DNA of 64,000 nt from Valencia hispanica (taxonomy: Eukaryota > Chordata > Actinopteri > Cyprinodontiformes > Valenciidae). The position numbers and the translations under genes were made by a program. How positions within the stretch are numbered: the first letter of the stretch is position 1; the number at the start of each line of letters is the position of its first letter. Shown here piece by piece: positions 1-11,302 of the stretch. The DNA lies in contig OY747721.1 in assembly GCA_963556495.2 (NCBI GenBank), forward strand, positions 8,838,149 through 8,902,148, written 5' to 3'. Under the pieces are notes generated by a model, which was not told the DNA's origin, ran no database searches, and saw nothing but the letters and a program-made list of their open reading frames with translations.

Positions 1-470
1 AGGACCCGTCCTATGTAGAGCGCTGAGGACGGATCCTTAGAAGGATGCAAAATGGACATGATCCTAAAATGACATTGTCCACACTTCTTACCAGTTAGTG
101 GCAGTAACGCACCAATTTGTTGTTTGCCAGCCGTGAATAATTATTAAGAAGAAGTAGGGGCGCTATTAAGAGCATGCTAACTGGTAGTCATGATGTAAAC
201 ATTCGGAGAAATACATGCAAGGAAGGAATTTACTATGGTTTTTAGCGGTAGAGTTGGATTGAGGAAGACTTGCGGACAAAGTACTTTATTGGAGTACATT
301 AACTGGACCTAAAAGGATTGTTTTTGTTCGAGATGATGGCTCTGTGGACGTGCTGCCGCAGCTAAGAAGGGTGAGCTGGACATTACATTATTTTTCTTTC
401 TGAGAGTATCAGTACAATTTCAGCATAAAGTAGCGTCTCTGATCAAAGCAGCGGAAAAATAAGGAAAATC
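1..470. other. No gene recognised; old repeat debris
   Basis: I see no convincing coding region here. Around 90-165 there is a stretch ending in an AAGAAGAAG-type tail that resembles the 3' end of a fish retroposon, but it is too short to assign. Confidence 0.25.
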
Positions 471-472
471 GA

Positions 473-820
473 CATGGTAGATTTAGGGCTTGTTGCTGTG
501 TTTTCTGTTTGCTGTTGTTATTAACTGGTTTGCAAGCAAATCTTATTTTTACAAAGCCGGTTGTTTGTTGATGTCTGCTCATTTCAATTTGAATCAGCGT
601 GACTTACAGCTCCCGCTGAGACAAGGATCTTCTGTAAAGTAAGATCGCTCACTCACATACACATGCAGATACACAGTATGATTGTGACAGTGGATCAACC
701 ACGGCTACATTTGGAGAACAAAAACAAACGTTCTGACCACCAATCTAGAACAGCGCGATCATTCGTAAAAACTCCAGAACCTACCTCAGCCAGTCCCTTT
801 TTAAATTATATAGGCTATAA
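473..820 (+). repeat. Dispersed repeat family B, copy 1
   Basis: The part from 541 to about 812 aligns by eye with 19470-19785 in the same orientation: shared blocks include the Ala-like 'TCTTATTTTTACAAAGCC' start, the 'CAGTGGATCAACC' region and 'CAAACGTTCTGACCACC'. The stretch 473-530 resembles, in the opposite sense, the putative start-codon region of copy 2 (19270-19330). So this copy looks rearranged. In copy 2 the family ends in a hAT-like terminus (CAGGGGCGGGCTGG read on the reverse strand), so it is probably a decayed hAT fragment. Family assignment is inferred. Confidence 0.4.
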
Positions 821-871
821 TATGAATGTTTACATAGAGTGTCAAAAAGGGCCGTTTTGACTCGGAAATAT

Positions 872-1360
872 TTAACACACTGCCAACAGGAGGTAAAAAC
901 GTTAAGGGGTTGAATAAAAACTGGGCCCCCCCAAAATAATCTGCGGCCCCCCCAGGTAAATTGCACTGGTGCCGGGTCTGCCTGTACCCCTAATTTAAAG
1001 TACAAAAACTGACCCTAAAATGGGCTACATAAATGGCTTTCCAAAGGTACAGCATGTTTTTACACACATAAACCTTATATAATATTTATATAAATATATA
1101 TGAGTGTGTGTCATTAGCCTAAATGTCAATTTCCTCTCAATTTCCATTCGACATCAGCTTTATTGCTGTATGCATAAAAATGATGGTCATATGACAGACA
1201 AACTATAATTTTTCCACAAAGGATCCAGAATGTTTCACTGTTAAATATGTAAATCAAAACAAAAATTATAGCACTTTTAGCAACAACACAATTCAATGGG
1301 CTTTGGCTGATTAGAGGAAAAATAAGAACAGAAAACACCAGAAACTTAAAGAGCTATTAT
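872..1360. other. No gene recognised
   Basis: AT-rich sequence with C-runs around 925-955. Short frames on both strands have no recognisable protein similarity. Confidence 0.3.
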
Positions 1361-1361
1361 T

Positions 1362-2335
1362 AATAGAAGGCAGCTCTAAGCAGGTAGGTTTTTAGCCTTG
1401 ATTTAAAGTTCTCATTCACTCAGAAACAGTGTAATACTTGTTATACACATCAGTGTTGCATGTTTTTATACAAGAAAGAGGAGCTGAGGAGGAAATGGTT
1501 TGAAGGAGTTGCATCAGAGGCCAGACATTTATTTATCATGAATATTATGTCTCATAATCCTGTGGTTTCCCCACACCCAGTCCTCTTACAGACTGCAACG
1601 TCCTGAAACAGGAGCACCAGAGCATCCCCCCCCCGCCCACACACACACACACACACACACAGAAAACTACTCACAAGGCATTCATTTAGAGACTTCAGCA
1701 GATGTATGGGTGGGGTGGATGAGTGAATGAGACCTTTAAAGGAACTTAGTGTTTTAGCAGTTTTTTTAGTTGTCTGGAAGTTGGTTCCAGGCTACTGAAG
1801 GTGCTTTATATAAAAGCACAGCCTTTAGGTGGCAGACCTGAGTGGTCTGGGGGTTGGTATAGTAACAGTAGATCTTCATTGTACTTTGGTGCTAAGCCAT
1901 TGAATGATTTATAAACTAGTAAAAGTATTTTGAAGTCTATTCTCTGAGCTACAGGGAGCCAGTGTAAGGACTTAAGAACTGGGGGGGGGGGGGATGTGCT
2001 CTACTTTCCTGGTTCTAATGAGGACACGAGCAGCAGCGTTCTGGATCAGCTGCAGCCATCTAATTGACTTTTTAGGCAGACCTGTGAGAATGCTGTTGCA
2101 GTAATCAATCCGACTAAAGATAAACACAAGGATCAGTTTTTCGAGCTCCTGTTGCGACATCAGTCCTTTATTTCCAAGAGATGTTCTTCAAGTGATAGAA
2201 GGTTGACCTTGTTTTTGCCTTTATGTGACCCTGGATGTTCCGGTCTGAGTCCATAACTACACCTAGATTTCGGGCCTGATCAGTAGTTTCTAGCTGTATT
2301 TACTGAAGCTGTGTGCTAATTGTTGATCGTTGCAG
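1362..2335 (-). pseudogene. L2-type LINE 3' end (RT C-terminus and 3' tail), fragmented
   Basis: On the reverse strand 1972-2160 reads as the C-terminal part of a non-LTR reverse transcriptase, with SRIDYCNS, LTGLPKKSI and QNAAARVL, the block seen in vertebrate L2/CR1-group LINEs. Further 3' (1740-1970) the frame is broken but recognisable up to 'GCTGTGCTTTTATATAAAGC', which is matched almost exactly at 5500-5520 in another copy. The piece 1362-1412 matches the 'FKSRLK' region near 5340-5390. About 330 bp between 1412 and 1740 does not fit the LINE and is probably a separate insertion. Upstream (2160-2335) the frame is lost but 'GATCAGTAGTTTCTAGCTG' is shared with 16870-16890. The copy is dead. 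Confidence 0.7.
1625..1662. repeat. Low complexity C-run and (CA)n
   Basis: A run of C followed by about eleven CA units. A 13-base G-run lies at 1981-1993 inside the LINE fragment. Confidence 0.9.
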
Positions 2336-2384
2336 ATAATTAAGTCCAGAGTGCATCCAATCAGGGTTTAATTGCTAAAGATTC

Positions 2385-4500
2385 ACGACAATTTACTGCT
2401 TTTATCATCCCATGGGGCCTCTATGAGCGGGTACCATCCCGTTTGGACTCTCAAATGCCCCTGCTGCATTTCAGCGAAGTATGGAGGAAATGTTAGAGAA
2501 CCTGTGGGATGAGTGCTGTACCCCATACCTTGACAATGTACTTTGCTACTCAAAAACATTCAGTGATCACGTTGATGCATTCTACAGGCCCTCCATCATG
2601 GCGTGAAATTGAGGCCAGAGAAATGTGACTCGTTTAGGTCAGGGGTGAGGTATGTTTGTCGCCTCGTGTCCACAAAAGAAATGAAGGTCGACCCCAATTT
2701 TTTAGAAACAGTTTGAGCTTTGGCTAACAAGAAACCAATGACGGTCGGCAAAGTGAGAAGGTTGACTGGGTTCCTCGGTTATTACCGATCATATATTCAG
2801 GACTTTTCCCGAATCGCTAAGCCAATCTATGAGTTGCTCCAGAACAAGTCAGACACCCACCAGCTCCCAGACCAACGTGGTAAGCCCAAACGTCTTCAGC
2901 CTCTCTCCAGAACACCTGTTAGCTAGACCACCAGATACCAGGAGGCCCTGGAACGGCTATCTAACATTTTGACGAATCCACCTGTCCTGGCATATCCAGA
3001 CTTTAATCACACATTCATTCTGTATACTGATGCATGAGATAAGGATTTAGGCGCCATCTTATATCAGCATCAGGAGGGGAAACAGAGTTATCGGGTATGG
3101 TTCAAGGACACCCCCACCAGCTGAATGTAACTACCATCTGCACAGTGGGAAGCTGGAGTTCCTTGCATTAAAATGGACTGTGTGCGAGTTCTGAAACATT
3201 TCACTGTCTACATCAGGGGTGCCCAACCCTGGTTCTCGAGATCTAAAATCCTGCAACTTTTAGGTGCATTGCTTCTCATCACAGCTGAATCAAATGAAGG
3301 TCTCATTACCAGGCCTCTGCAGACCTGAGAGACTGCTGATGAGGGTATTGAAAAATTTGATTCAGGTGTGTTGGAGCTGGGATACATCTAAAATTTGTAG
3401 GATGGTAGAGCTCGAGGACTAGGATTGGGCATGCCTGGTCTACAAGGGCAGCAACCCACTGACCTATGTTTTGAGTACAGCAAAACTCAATGAAGTCGGC
3501 CACAGGTGGGTTGGTGAACTCTCAGATTTCCGGTTCAACATCAAATACAGGCCTGGAAAGTCCAGTATTGATGCAGAGACTCTTTCTCGTCTCCCTCTTG
3601 ATATGGAGAAGTGTGGAATGGCCTGTACTAAGGATTTCCCAGAAGAGGCAGTCCATGCAACATGGGATGTTACTGAAGTGGCAAACAGCAAAGATGTGGC
3701 CTGGGTTGCAGCACTCGCCATCACTGCCCCAGACCCACCTCCCCAGCATAATTTAGATCTTCCTACCATCAGTCACGATGATCTGTTGAGAAGCAAAGAG
3801 AGAAGATCCAGGGATCGGCTAAATCAGGAAAGTGAAGGAACCCAATATTACATTGAAGACTGAAATACGTAAAAATGTAACAAAAGAGACTCAAAAATTG
3901 TGACTTGAATGGAGTAAGTTGCATCTAGAAAATGACCTTTACAGATGCAGAAAAAGAGAGGAAACAATTAGTCCTGCCAACCAAATACAGAGGATTAGCC
4001 CTTAAATACCTGCACAATGAGATGAGCCATGTTGGGACGGACAAAGTACTCCATTTGTTAAGGGAGAGAGTTTATTGGCCCTTCATGGCGAAAGAGATAG
4101 GAGTATGTCACCCAGAAATGCTTGTGCATTAAAGCAAAAAAAACACCACCCATGACTGTGCTCCTATGAGCACCATAACCTCTGGCTTTCCGTTAGAGTT
4201 GGTGTGCATTGACTATTTACATTTAGAAGCCAGTTGTGGTATGACTATATTTTAGTAGTGATTGATAATTTAACTAGATTTTCTCAAGCCTACCCCACAC
4301 GAAATGAGAGCGGAAAGACAGCGGCTGAGTTGATGTTCAGTGACTTCATTCCTTTGTTTGATATCCATCAAAACTGCACCACGACCAGGGCCGTGAATTT
4401 GAGAACAAACTGTTTCAAACTCTGCAGCAGTCGTCAGGGGTGGGCCACTCACGAATCCAGCGGACAAATCAAATCGCACCATCCTCCAGATGTTACGGAC
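2385..4500 (+). pseudogene. Ty3/gypsy retrotransposon pol, decayed (RT, RNase H, integrase)
   Basis: The order RT, RNase H, integrase on the forward strand marks Ty3/gypsy pol. RT: '[12 protein letters not shown]' near 2440 in a shifted frame, then a polymerase box reading YLDN instead of YLDD near 2530, 'KLRPEKCDSF' near 2620, and 'RLTGFLGYYRSYI' at 2760. RNase H end and tether: 'GHRWVGELSDF' and 'NIKYRPGKSSIDAETLSRLP' at 3500-3600. Integrase zinc region: 'YLHNEMSHVGTDK' at 4005 and 'ERVYWPFMAKEI'. Integrase core: 'ELVCIDYLHLE' at 4195, 'ILVVIDNLTRFSQAYPTRN' at 4250. Stops and frameshifts break it in many places (for example after 2926 and near 4130). No LTRs were found on either side. A MITE sits inside RNase H at 3214-3437. 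Confidence 0.85.
3214..3437. mobile_element. hAT-type MITE inside gypsy RNase H
   Basis: A 224-bp element with inverted ends CAGGGGTGCCCAACCCTGG and, read from the other side, CAGGCATGCCCAATCCTAG. It is flanked by near-identical 8-bp direct repeats, gtctacat (3206-3213) and gtctacaa (3438-3445), as expected for hAT insertion. Removing it restores the gypsy reading 'HFTVY ... NPLTYVLSTAKL'. The interior is itself partly palindromic (a 'GATTCAGGTGTGTTGGAGC' arm). This terminal sequence is common in fish genomes. Confidence 0.85.
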
Positions 4501-4990
4501 CTTGACTGATGGTGAAAAGCTGCCTCTCACAAGCTTAGGGCAAACGTGTGGGAGTTAGAATGTTTTATGAGCCGTGTTTGAACAGATGGCTGTCAGAGTT
4601 TATAGTCAACGTGGTGCTGCGCTAGTCGGCTGGTTTGCCGCAGCAGGCTAATCCATGTTAGATCTATAAAACGAATGAATAATGAGCAAAACGGTTTGTA
4701 AATAGTACGTGGGCAAGATGGTTCTTCACCTGTGTTTGAGCATGATTGTGCCCACTGGATCTGTGATATAATGCATGGTTAAAAAAACGGTAAGAATGTG
4801 CGCTGATTATAAAGACCATGTGAAATGTATTTCTAGTTTAGAGTTCAGTTAAAAGATAAATTACTGCTGTTCATTAAAAACTATGGTAAAGTATATACCT
4901 GTGAAATGTTGCAATATGTGACTTTGATGCATTTACATGCAGTAGTAATTGAATGTATATGTGAATGGATTGAATTGTGTGATGGAACTT
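4501..4990. other. No gene recognised
   Basis: Follows the gypsy integrase remnant. AT-rich; I see no LTR end, coding region or tandem repeat. Confidence 0.3.
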
Positions 4991-5198
4991 GACTACTGGT
5001 TTAAAGCAGCATTCCGCAACTGTTACACCTTAATAGGTTTTTTTCAAAAGTTATGGTGGAATTTTATCATCTATCATGTTCATTTTTAGAGTTATCACCA
5101 CCTTACAGGGGTCCTTGGCTTTTTTCTGCACTATAGAACTTTTGAGCGGCGCTCTGCTGCCAGAAGTACCGACTGAGTTCTGCTTTACGGCAGAGTCA

Positions 5199-5545
5199 TA
5201 GCACCAAAGTACATTGAAGATGAACTGTTACTATACCAAACCCCCCAGACCACTCAGGTTTTCCAACTCTAGTCTACTAATCATCCCCTTATCTGGAGCA
5301 AACTTCCAGATGACTGCAAAGCTGCTGAAATACTGAGTTGTTTTAAATCAAGGCTAAAAAACATCTGTTTGGAGCTGCCTTTCAGTAATGTTTTAATGTG
5401 TCATATGTTTTGTGTGTGTTTTATGCTTTATTGTTTGTCAAGTCCAAAATCAGTGTCAGATCAGTCACCCCAGTCAGTCAATCATGCTGCCACCTAAAGG
5501 CTGTGCTTTTATATAAAGCACCTTCAATAGCCTGGAACAGAGTCG
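5199..5545 (+). pseudogene. L2-type LINE 3'-end fragment
   Basis: Reads as the last RT segment, 'APKYIEDELLLYQTPQTTQ' near 5203 with 'WSKLPDDCKAAEILSCFKSRLK' near 5300-5360, then the tail containing 'GCTGTGCTTTTATATAAAGC'. It matches the reverse-strand copy at 1362-1970, so both derive from one subfamily. The heptamer cagagtc occurs at both edges (5188-5194 and 5538-5544) and may be its target duplication within the TTAA element. Confidence 0.7.
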
Positions 5546-5564
5546 CTGTTTAAAGACTGTAGAG

Positions 5565-5746
5565 ATGGCTGATCTACCAAAGAGACAGAGAAATCCCATA
5601 TCAGAAGAAGTTAGAAAAAGAGAACGTGATAGAGAGAGAGCAAAGACCAGAGTAAATATTGGGCCGGCCTTTCCTCGTTGGAGAGTTCTTTTGGAACGAA
5701 CGTCATGTACTATTGACGCCAAGTTAGCAGTGCTGCTAATGGATAG
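5565..5746 (+). CDS. Basic exon-like ORF of a transposon gene, ends at splice donor
   Basis: Sixty codons starting MADLPKRQR, with a strongly basic stretch (KRERDRERAKTRVNIG) followed by 'FPRWRVLL' and 'DAKLAVLLMDR'. The final codon is split by a consensus donor, AG|GTAAGT at 5747, so this looks like a first coding exon rather than a whole gene. I have the impression that similar 'RTRVNIG..F.RW' exons recur in predicted fish proteins tied to DNA transposons. That is recall, not a search. It lies inside the TTAA-bordered element and is probably its transposase or accessory gene start. No downstream exon was identified before 6331. Confidence 0.45.
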
Positions 5747-6331
5747 GTAAGTAATCAATGATTTCACCAGGGTTATAGTGTTTGGTCTTGCATGATGTTA
5801 TACAGTCCTGTTAAAGCTATTTATTCAATGTGTGGGGGTGGATGAACATAGTTTGCACGGTATGCCTTACAGTAGTAATGTGAATTACACAACCGAGTAG
5901 ATCTCCGTTAGCCATCTAGAGGCTAATGTGATGCTAATTAATAAAAAATTACGTTAATTTTGGGGTACCTCTAGATTTTTTCAGTAAAGGTTATAGTCTT
6001 TGCTCAAGATTTTCAAGGAGGCGATCGTAACAGTGTTTGACTGTTGTATACACAGCGCAATTTCGCCGTGACTGTAAATAAATAAAATAAATTGATAAAT
6101 TAAAATTTTAATACTTTAACTCGTCGCTCATCTTCACTGATTGTTACAGTAAAATTGCGAACTGAATTGGAGCTTGTTTGTTGTGTGGGCAAGTGATTTG
6201 GAAAGCAGCCACTGAAACATGCCTCTTATGAGCGACAGAGAGATTTGATTATACGACAGTGATGTTGCGTGGCAAGCCTGAAAAGGGCGACAGAGAGCAA
6301 ATATCATTAAAGTTGCAGAGTATGCCTTTAA

Positions 6332-7074
6332 AGAACCAATGTTAATATTTAAGTTGCATTTGAATGCAGTGGAGTGTGTCTACAAAGACCTTATGTACAG
6401 TGGAACGCTGAATGATATATTGGGTAATATTGCACTAAATTGTTTAAAAAACACAAGCTGAGAGACATTGGAGAAAACCAGACTACATTTCCTGTTCAGT
6501 CATTTCTGTGGTGTTTTTCAGCTGCATCTGCTATCAGCAGGTCTGGGCACCGGTACCTGTTACACAGGCACAACCGAAAGAAATACAAAGGGCAGATTTA
6601 TGACAGCAGAGAAAAAGAACATCTAGTTGGTGTCAGAAAAAACCCTAATAAGAGCAACCAATTGAAAAAAGTAGCTTTTAAATGAGTAGCTCTGTAAAAT
6701 TTAATACATGTAATCTATTTACATTTTAAGGACATTTTTTGGGGTTAAATGGTATAACAGTTTGTAATCTTTTTGGAGGGAAACTCTAATTTGAAATTGA
6801 AGATTGTATAAAATATCCAACAATGAAAACGGCAAGCGGAGAAATATTAACCTTTTAGAAGATTTTGCAAAAAGTCAGATATAGGCATATAACAAAAAGG
6901 AAAAAAAAGCAGGCATGTTCGACAATGCAGCTCGTCAGAATAACAGCAACACTGTATAAGATGCTAAATCCTTAAATCTGGTCCCTGCAGAGAAATGCAA
7001 GAGTAAAATGTTGTTAGTTTTTTAACAAAGTATTATATTACCAAAAATTATTCAATTAAGTTGCACACTTCTTG
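6332..7074. other. No gene recognised
   Basis: An 81-codon frame at 6440-6685 has no recognisable features. The rest is AT-rich without repeats I can name. Confidence 0.3.
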
Positions 7075-7618
7075 TCATGTTTGTGTGTTAAATAGTACCC
7101 AAAGGCAGCAAAAATAAAACTAAAATGATTTAATTGTAATAAAAACAAGGAGAATAAACTTACAGAACTGGGAGAACCAATAAATGCAGAGAATGAGGAA
7201 GAAACAGGAACCAGACAGGGAAAGAATGACGACGAACCAGCGAGTAGTGACTGAAGGAGAGGTGAATATATACTGAGGAGGAAATGAGGAAGTGACTGAG
7301 AAGACCAATGACCAATTAGTGAGAGCAGATGCAGGTGAGAGGGAGAGAGCAGGTGGAAGTAATCAACTGGGACAGAAGGTAGAATGGCTAGGGAGACAGA
7401 AAACTCTAAAGAAACTATAAAGCAAGGATAATAGGTCTAGGGAGGAATCTTGAGGAAACAGTGGAGAACAGAAGGAACAAGTAAGGACACTATCTAAAGA
7501 GAAATACTAATAAGAAGGAGGACAAAGGAGCAAAGGGTGAAAAGCATCTAAGAACAAGGAGACATACAGAAACAAGAAAGTGCAGAAATAACTAGTAAAG
7601 ACAAGGAATAACCTAACA
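7075..7618 (-). mobile_element. LTR-like block (possible solo LTR)
   Basis: On the reverse strand the block begins TGTTAGGTTATTCC and ends ACATGACA, the TG...CA pattern of an LTR, with a pyrimidine-rich body and 'TTTATTGTTTTTATTACAA'-type AT-rich 3' part. No internal domain or partner LTR lies nearby, and I could not find a clear target duplication. It may be a solo LTR, but the call rests on composition and end pattern. Confidence 0.3.
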
Positions 7619-7829
7619 TGATAATAGAACTAAATAAGGAAAAGAACTCACAAAACACAAACACCTAAGACTTAGGACAGTTCTCCTTTTATTGTTTGCA
7701 CACTTCAGGTTATTGTGTGTGTGCAAATGAGTGTTACACAGTGGGGAGCGCTGAATTATTTGGATGAAAGAAAGGGAACTCTTGAGAGAAGAGCTTTGGA
7801 AACACTGGTTTGTCACAAAAAATCCCAAT

Positions 7830-7896
7830 GATAACTGTGGTTGTTGTAACATGACCAAATGTGGAAAAGTTCAGCGGAAATGAATACTGTTGCATG
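7830..7896 (+). repeat. Tc1-like terminal fragment
   Basis: The order 'GTTGTAACATGACC', 'AAATGTGGAAAAGTTCA', 'TGAATACT' parallels the better preserved Tc1 end at 34350-34430. It abuts the hAT copy that starts at 7897. Confidence 0.4.
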
Positions 7897-8732
7897 CAGA
7901 GGTTGAGCTAGACTTTTTGACTGATGGGGTCAAAAATATACAGATATATATTTTTTTAAATGATAATCACATAAACAATGACATAAAATGATTGCACTTA
8001 ACTTTTGAACAGTTAGCCTGCTGGGGCCTTAACGCGTAGGCTCACAACTTCCTCAAGGCCCGCATGGACCTAAATTGCAGATCTGTTTGTGCGTAATCAA
8101 ATGTCTTATGTGGGATTGTTGCAGACGACTTTTTCGTCGGATGGAGGACTTCTCATGGGATTTTTGATGTTGTTCTGAAGTCTGAATCAGCACTCCGGTG
8201 CCACACTGGAGACTGGAAGTACAAGTACCACTTCAGCCAAGGTTTTGAAATCAAGGAACATGCTCGCTTAAGCGGAAATCTCTCAGCATATGTTCCTTCT
8301 GCACCGGGGGTCATAGACGCCCTCAAAGCCTCCATAACTCTCCAACCTGCTGTCAGCTTCCAGATAGCGACATGCATAGAGTATTGTGTCCTGGTTTGAA
8401 ATTATGCTCAGATGCTCTCATGGGAATCTTTTTTGATTGATATAGTTACCTGTACTGCGATGGACTGGCGACTTGTCCAGGGTGTACCCCGCCTCTCGCC
8501 CCTTGACCGCTGGAGATAGGCACCAGCCCCCCGCAACCCTACATTAGGATGGACGGGTATAGAAAATGGATGGATGGATGGATAGTTACCTGTACTCTGT
8601 GCGTAAAGTTGAAAATGTCTTGTGCATCTGCACCAAATGGTCAGGAGTGTGAAATATAATCCGTCAAAATGACAGATGGCCTTCAGATTTTTCCGTCACC
8701 GTTCTAAAAAACCGGTCAAACATGGAAAGTAT
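7897..8732 (-). mobile_element. hAT-type family A, copy 1
   Basis: Begins with CAGAGGTTGAGCTAGA, a decayed form of the family end CAGAGGTCACGCTAGA, and runs in reverse relative to the copies at 10719, 39938 and 57701. Shared landmarks, read on the reverse strand: 'CCGTCACCG', 'TTTTGACGGATTA', 'CCCATGAGAGCATCTGAGC', 'CACTTCAGCCAAGG'. No coding capacity. A SINE is inserted at 8457-8581. The 5' terminus near 8732 is poorly preserved. Confidence 0.65.
8457..8581 (+). mobile_element. Short retroposon with (ATGG)n tail
   Basis: 125 bp starting GCGATGGACTGGCGACTTGT, with 'TACCCCGCCTCTCGCCC' and 'GGAGATAGGCACCAGCC', ending in ATGGATGGATGGATGG. It is bordered by a perfect 15-bp direct repeat, atagttacctgtact (8442-8456 and 8582-8596), the hallmark of LINE-driven insertion. 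This is a very common fish repeat, a SINE or the 3' stub of a LINE. It landed in family A copy 1. Confidence 0.85.
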
Positions 8733-9596
8733 GTCACTTTAAATGTATTATCTTACACAATTACGTTTGCACTTAAAAGTAGAAAATTTTGTCTAGTTTC
8801 CTCCTAGTTATCCCCTTGAAGAAAACTATGCACTTAAACTTAAGTTACTTTTGGATCTACTTTATTTTCTTGGCTGTGCTCTGCCACTTTACTAGGAAGT
8901 AACAGTTTTTTTTATTTTTTGTTAGGTTTGTTTTCCTCTTGCTCTTACAATGTAAAAACACAGCTTTTCCATCTCCTCTGCAGGCATGAAACCCTCAAAC
9001 TTCAAAACATAGCTCTTCTTTGCTTAAACTGTTGTTTTCGTGAATGTTGTGCACATAAGTGACAGCCACACTAAATTGCTGAAAAGCTTTTATGTAATAC
9101 CATTCTGACCAATCTATATATACAACCTGGGGAAGTGAAGATTCCTCTGGAGGAGGAAACACAGGTCTATGCAGAATCGTTCTTGAGCAATGTGCAAATG
9201 TAACACATTCAATTGCGGGACAAACATAAAAGAATAGCAAAAGCTGGCCTCCTGCTGAAATTATCCTCAATCAGCTTGGTTATAATTATGCTCTTAATAA
9301 AACAATCAGCTCTTCTGTGGCAGAGTAGATACATTTTAGAGCCTTGAAATACTATGTAATTATAACACTTCTTACAAATACATCAAAGCTTAATGCTTCA
9401 ATATTTATATTGCAGATAGGTATTATGTAATTTATGGGTATTTAATCACACATACAGCTGATGTGATAATAATAGAGTCTTGTTTCAAAGGACCACATCC
9501 TGAAATCCTTATTTTTACGAAACCAAATCTTGGTGACCACCTGCTTTTTAAAAAAAGGGGACTGCATCGTGAAACAGTTGGTACCACTTTTACCAC
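8733..9596. other. No gene recognised
   Basis: AT-rich. A 91-codon reverse frame (8995-9270) has no recognisable features. Confidence 0.3.
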
Positions 9597-9599
9597 TTT

Positions 9600-9735
9600 T
9601 ACCAGTTCTATATGGTGCCCTGTTTAGACTGGTGACCTGTCCAATGTGTACCCCGCCTCTCGCTCTGTAACTGTTAGAGATAGTTACCAACCCTCCCATG
9701 ACCCTGAAAAGGTATCTATAGACAGTAGATGAGTG
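9600..9735 (+). repeat. Decayed copy of the (ATGG)n retroposon
   Basis: 'GACTGGTGACCTGTCCAATG', 'TACCCCGCCTCTCGCTC' and 'AGATAGTTACCA' align with 8460-8540. The tail is lost. A third, shorter remnant lies at 16668-16755. Confidence 0.65.
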
Positions 9736-10017
9736 TTAAAGGAACAAATAACAACCAATGTTTGTGAACTCCGAAAAAAAAGATTTGCATAATACTGGAG
9801 GACTTATTAACACCCTGTGGAGATATTAAAAGGCCAACTGCGTTTAAGAACTGAGGCTGGCCTTCATAAGCTGGCATATCTGGCCCATCTTAGAGTTGGA
9901 GCTCAGAAAGAACCTGTTTGTTAGTACCAGTCAGAGGTTGCGTTTAGAGGAAACACAAAGAACCATGCTAAGCAAGCACTTGCAGCAGTTTAGCACAGGA
10001 AATGGTATGCTGGTTAA

Positions 10018-10537
10018 ACCATAGACATATATAAAGAGTAGACGCCCCATTGACTGCTAATGCCTATTGGCGCTCATGAGCCGTGATGAGCTCTGATGGA
10101 CCGGTATCCCCCCGCTCCACTTTGTAATCTCTTTGGCAGCAGTGAAGCAATGAAGCGTCACCGCGTTTATGAAATGATAACTCACTAAATACTACACTGA
10201 TTTTCACACGTTTTTTTTGTCTGCAAAAGGCAAACATTTAGCTATGATACAGGACATAGGGCTCTGCCTATTTCTATATCCATAGTTGGCTTAACAGTAA
10301 TAGAATATTCTGATTTACTCTTAAAATATATGCAAAAAACACACAATGCTATATGCCTACTCTCAACAGTCCGCTGATTTGAATAGGAATACGCCACACA
10401 GTATTCAGGCGTCTTGCATCATTAACTGCTGCTGTTTTGGTGGAAGTCTGCAGATGGTAATAGAGGTCTAAGATGGCAACTGCATTTCTTCCCACAGAGC
10501 AGCCAATGTGGGGTCTACTCTTTATAATGTCTATGGG
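10018..10537. mobile_element. Harbinger-like MITE
   Basis: 520 bp with long inverted ends: left ACCATAGACATATATAAAGA, right (read inward) CCCATAGACATTATAAAGAG, continuing for about 30 bp into GTAGACGCCCCA / GTAGACCCCACA. TAA trinucleotides flank it at 10015-10017 and 10538-10540, fitting the TWA target of PIF/Harbinger elements. No coding region. The superfamily is inferred from target size. Confidence 0.65.
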
Positions 10538-11135
10538 TAAAACCCCCTTTGAGCAAAAGCATTTTAAGATGTTCTGTGAACAGTTTAACAGCGACCTTAA
10601 TGATTAGCCTGGTTGTCTTACTGTGTCAATGCATACTTCTTCGACAAGTCATGACAAAATTATTTTAGAGAATCTGTAATCAGTGTGGAATAATTTAGTC
10701 CTATATAATACTCAATGTCAAAGGTCACCGAAATATTTTCCACATTTGACAGTTTTTTTAAACAGTGATGGAAAAATCTGAAGACCGTCCACCATTTTGA
10801 CAGATTAGTATTCACACCCATGATCACTTTGTGCAAACACGCAGACATATTCAAATTTACGCACGGAGTGCAGGTAACTAAATTGATTAAAAAAAGATTC
10901 CCATGAGAGCATCTGAGCATCATCTCAGACCTGGACACCGTACTCAATGCATCTCTCTATCAGGGAGCTGACAGCATGTTAAAGAGTTACTGAGGCTTTG
11001 GAGCTGAAACGAGTATCCGGTACGGATAGAGCACTTTTGCAGAGTACGAGTATCATACGAGTAATAAGAGTGCTCAGATTGAATACAAATTCTCATTGTG
11101 TAGCTGACTGTGTCTGCATTCTGGTCACATCGCTG

Positions 11136-11262
11136 CTCTACTACACACTCGCTCACGCACGCACACACACGCACACACACCCACACACACACAAAAAACA
11201 CTGAGAAGAGAAAAGAAGAGCAGAGAAGCGAACAGGGCTCTCTCTCTCTCTCTCTCTCCCTC
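11136..11262. repeat. (CA)n and (TC)n microsatellites
   Basis: CACACA-rich tract at 11148-11195 followed by a TCTCTC tract at 11239-11260. These create several spurious frames on both strands. Confidence 0.9.
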
Positions 11263-11302
11263 AGTCCAGCGTTTGTTCCGGTTTGTTTTTTACTGTAGTA
11301 TT

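Larger units (their letters stand above)
5001..6331. mobile_element. TTAA-flanked DNA transposon remnant
   Basis: The left end TTAA-AGCAGCATTCCGCAAC (from 5001) and the right end, read inward as AGGCATACTCTGCAAC next to TTAA (6328-6331), form imperfect inverted repeats bordered by TTAA. A TTAA target is typical of piggyBac and Kolobok groups. Inside are a LINE fragment (5199-5545) and an exon-like ORF with a splice donor (5565-5746). No catalytic transposase domain is visible, so the copy is either non-autonomous or gutted. The superfamily is inferred. Confidence 0.5.
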
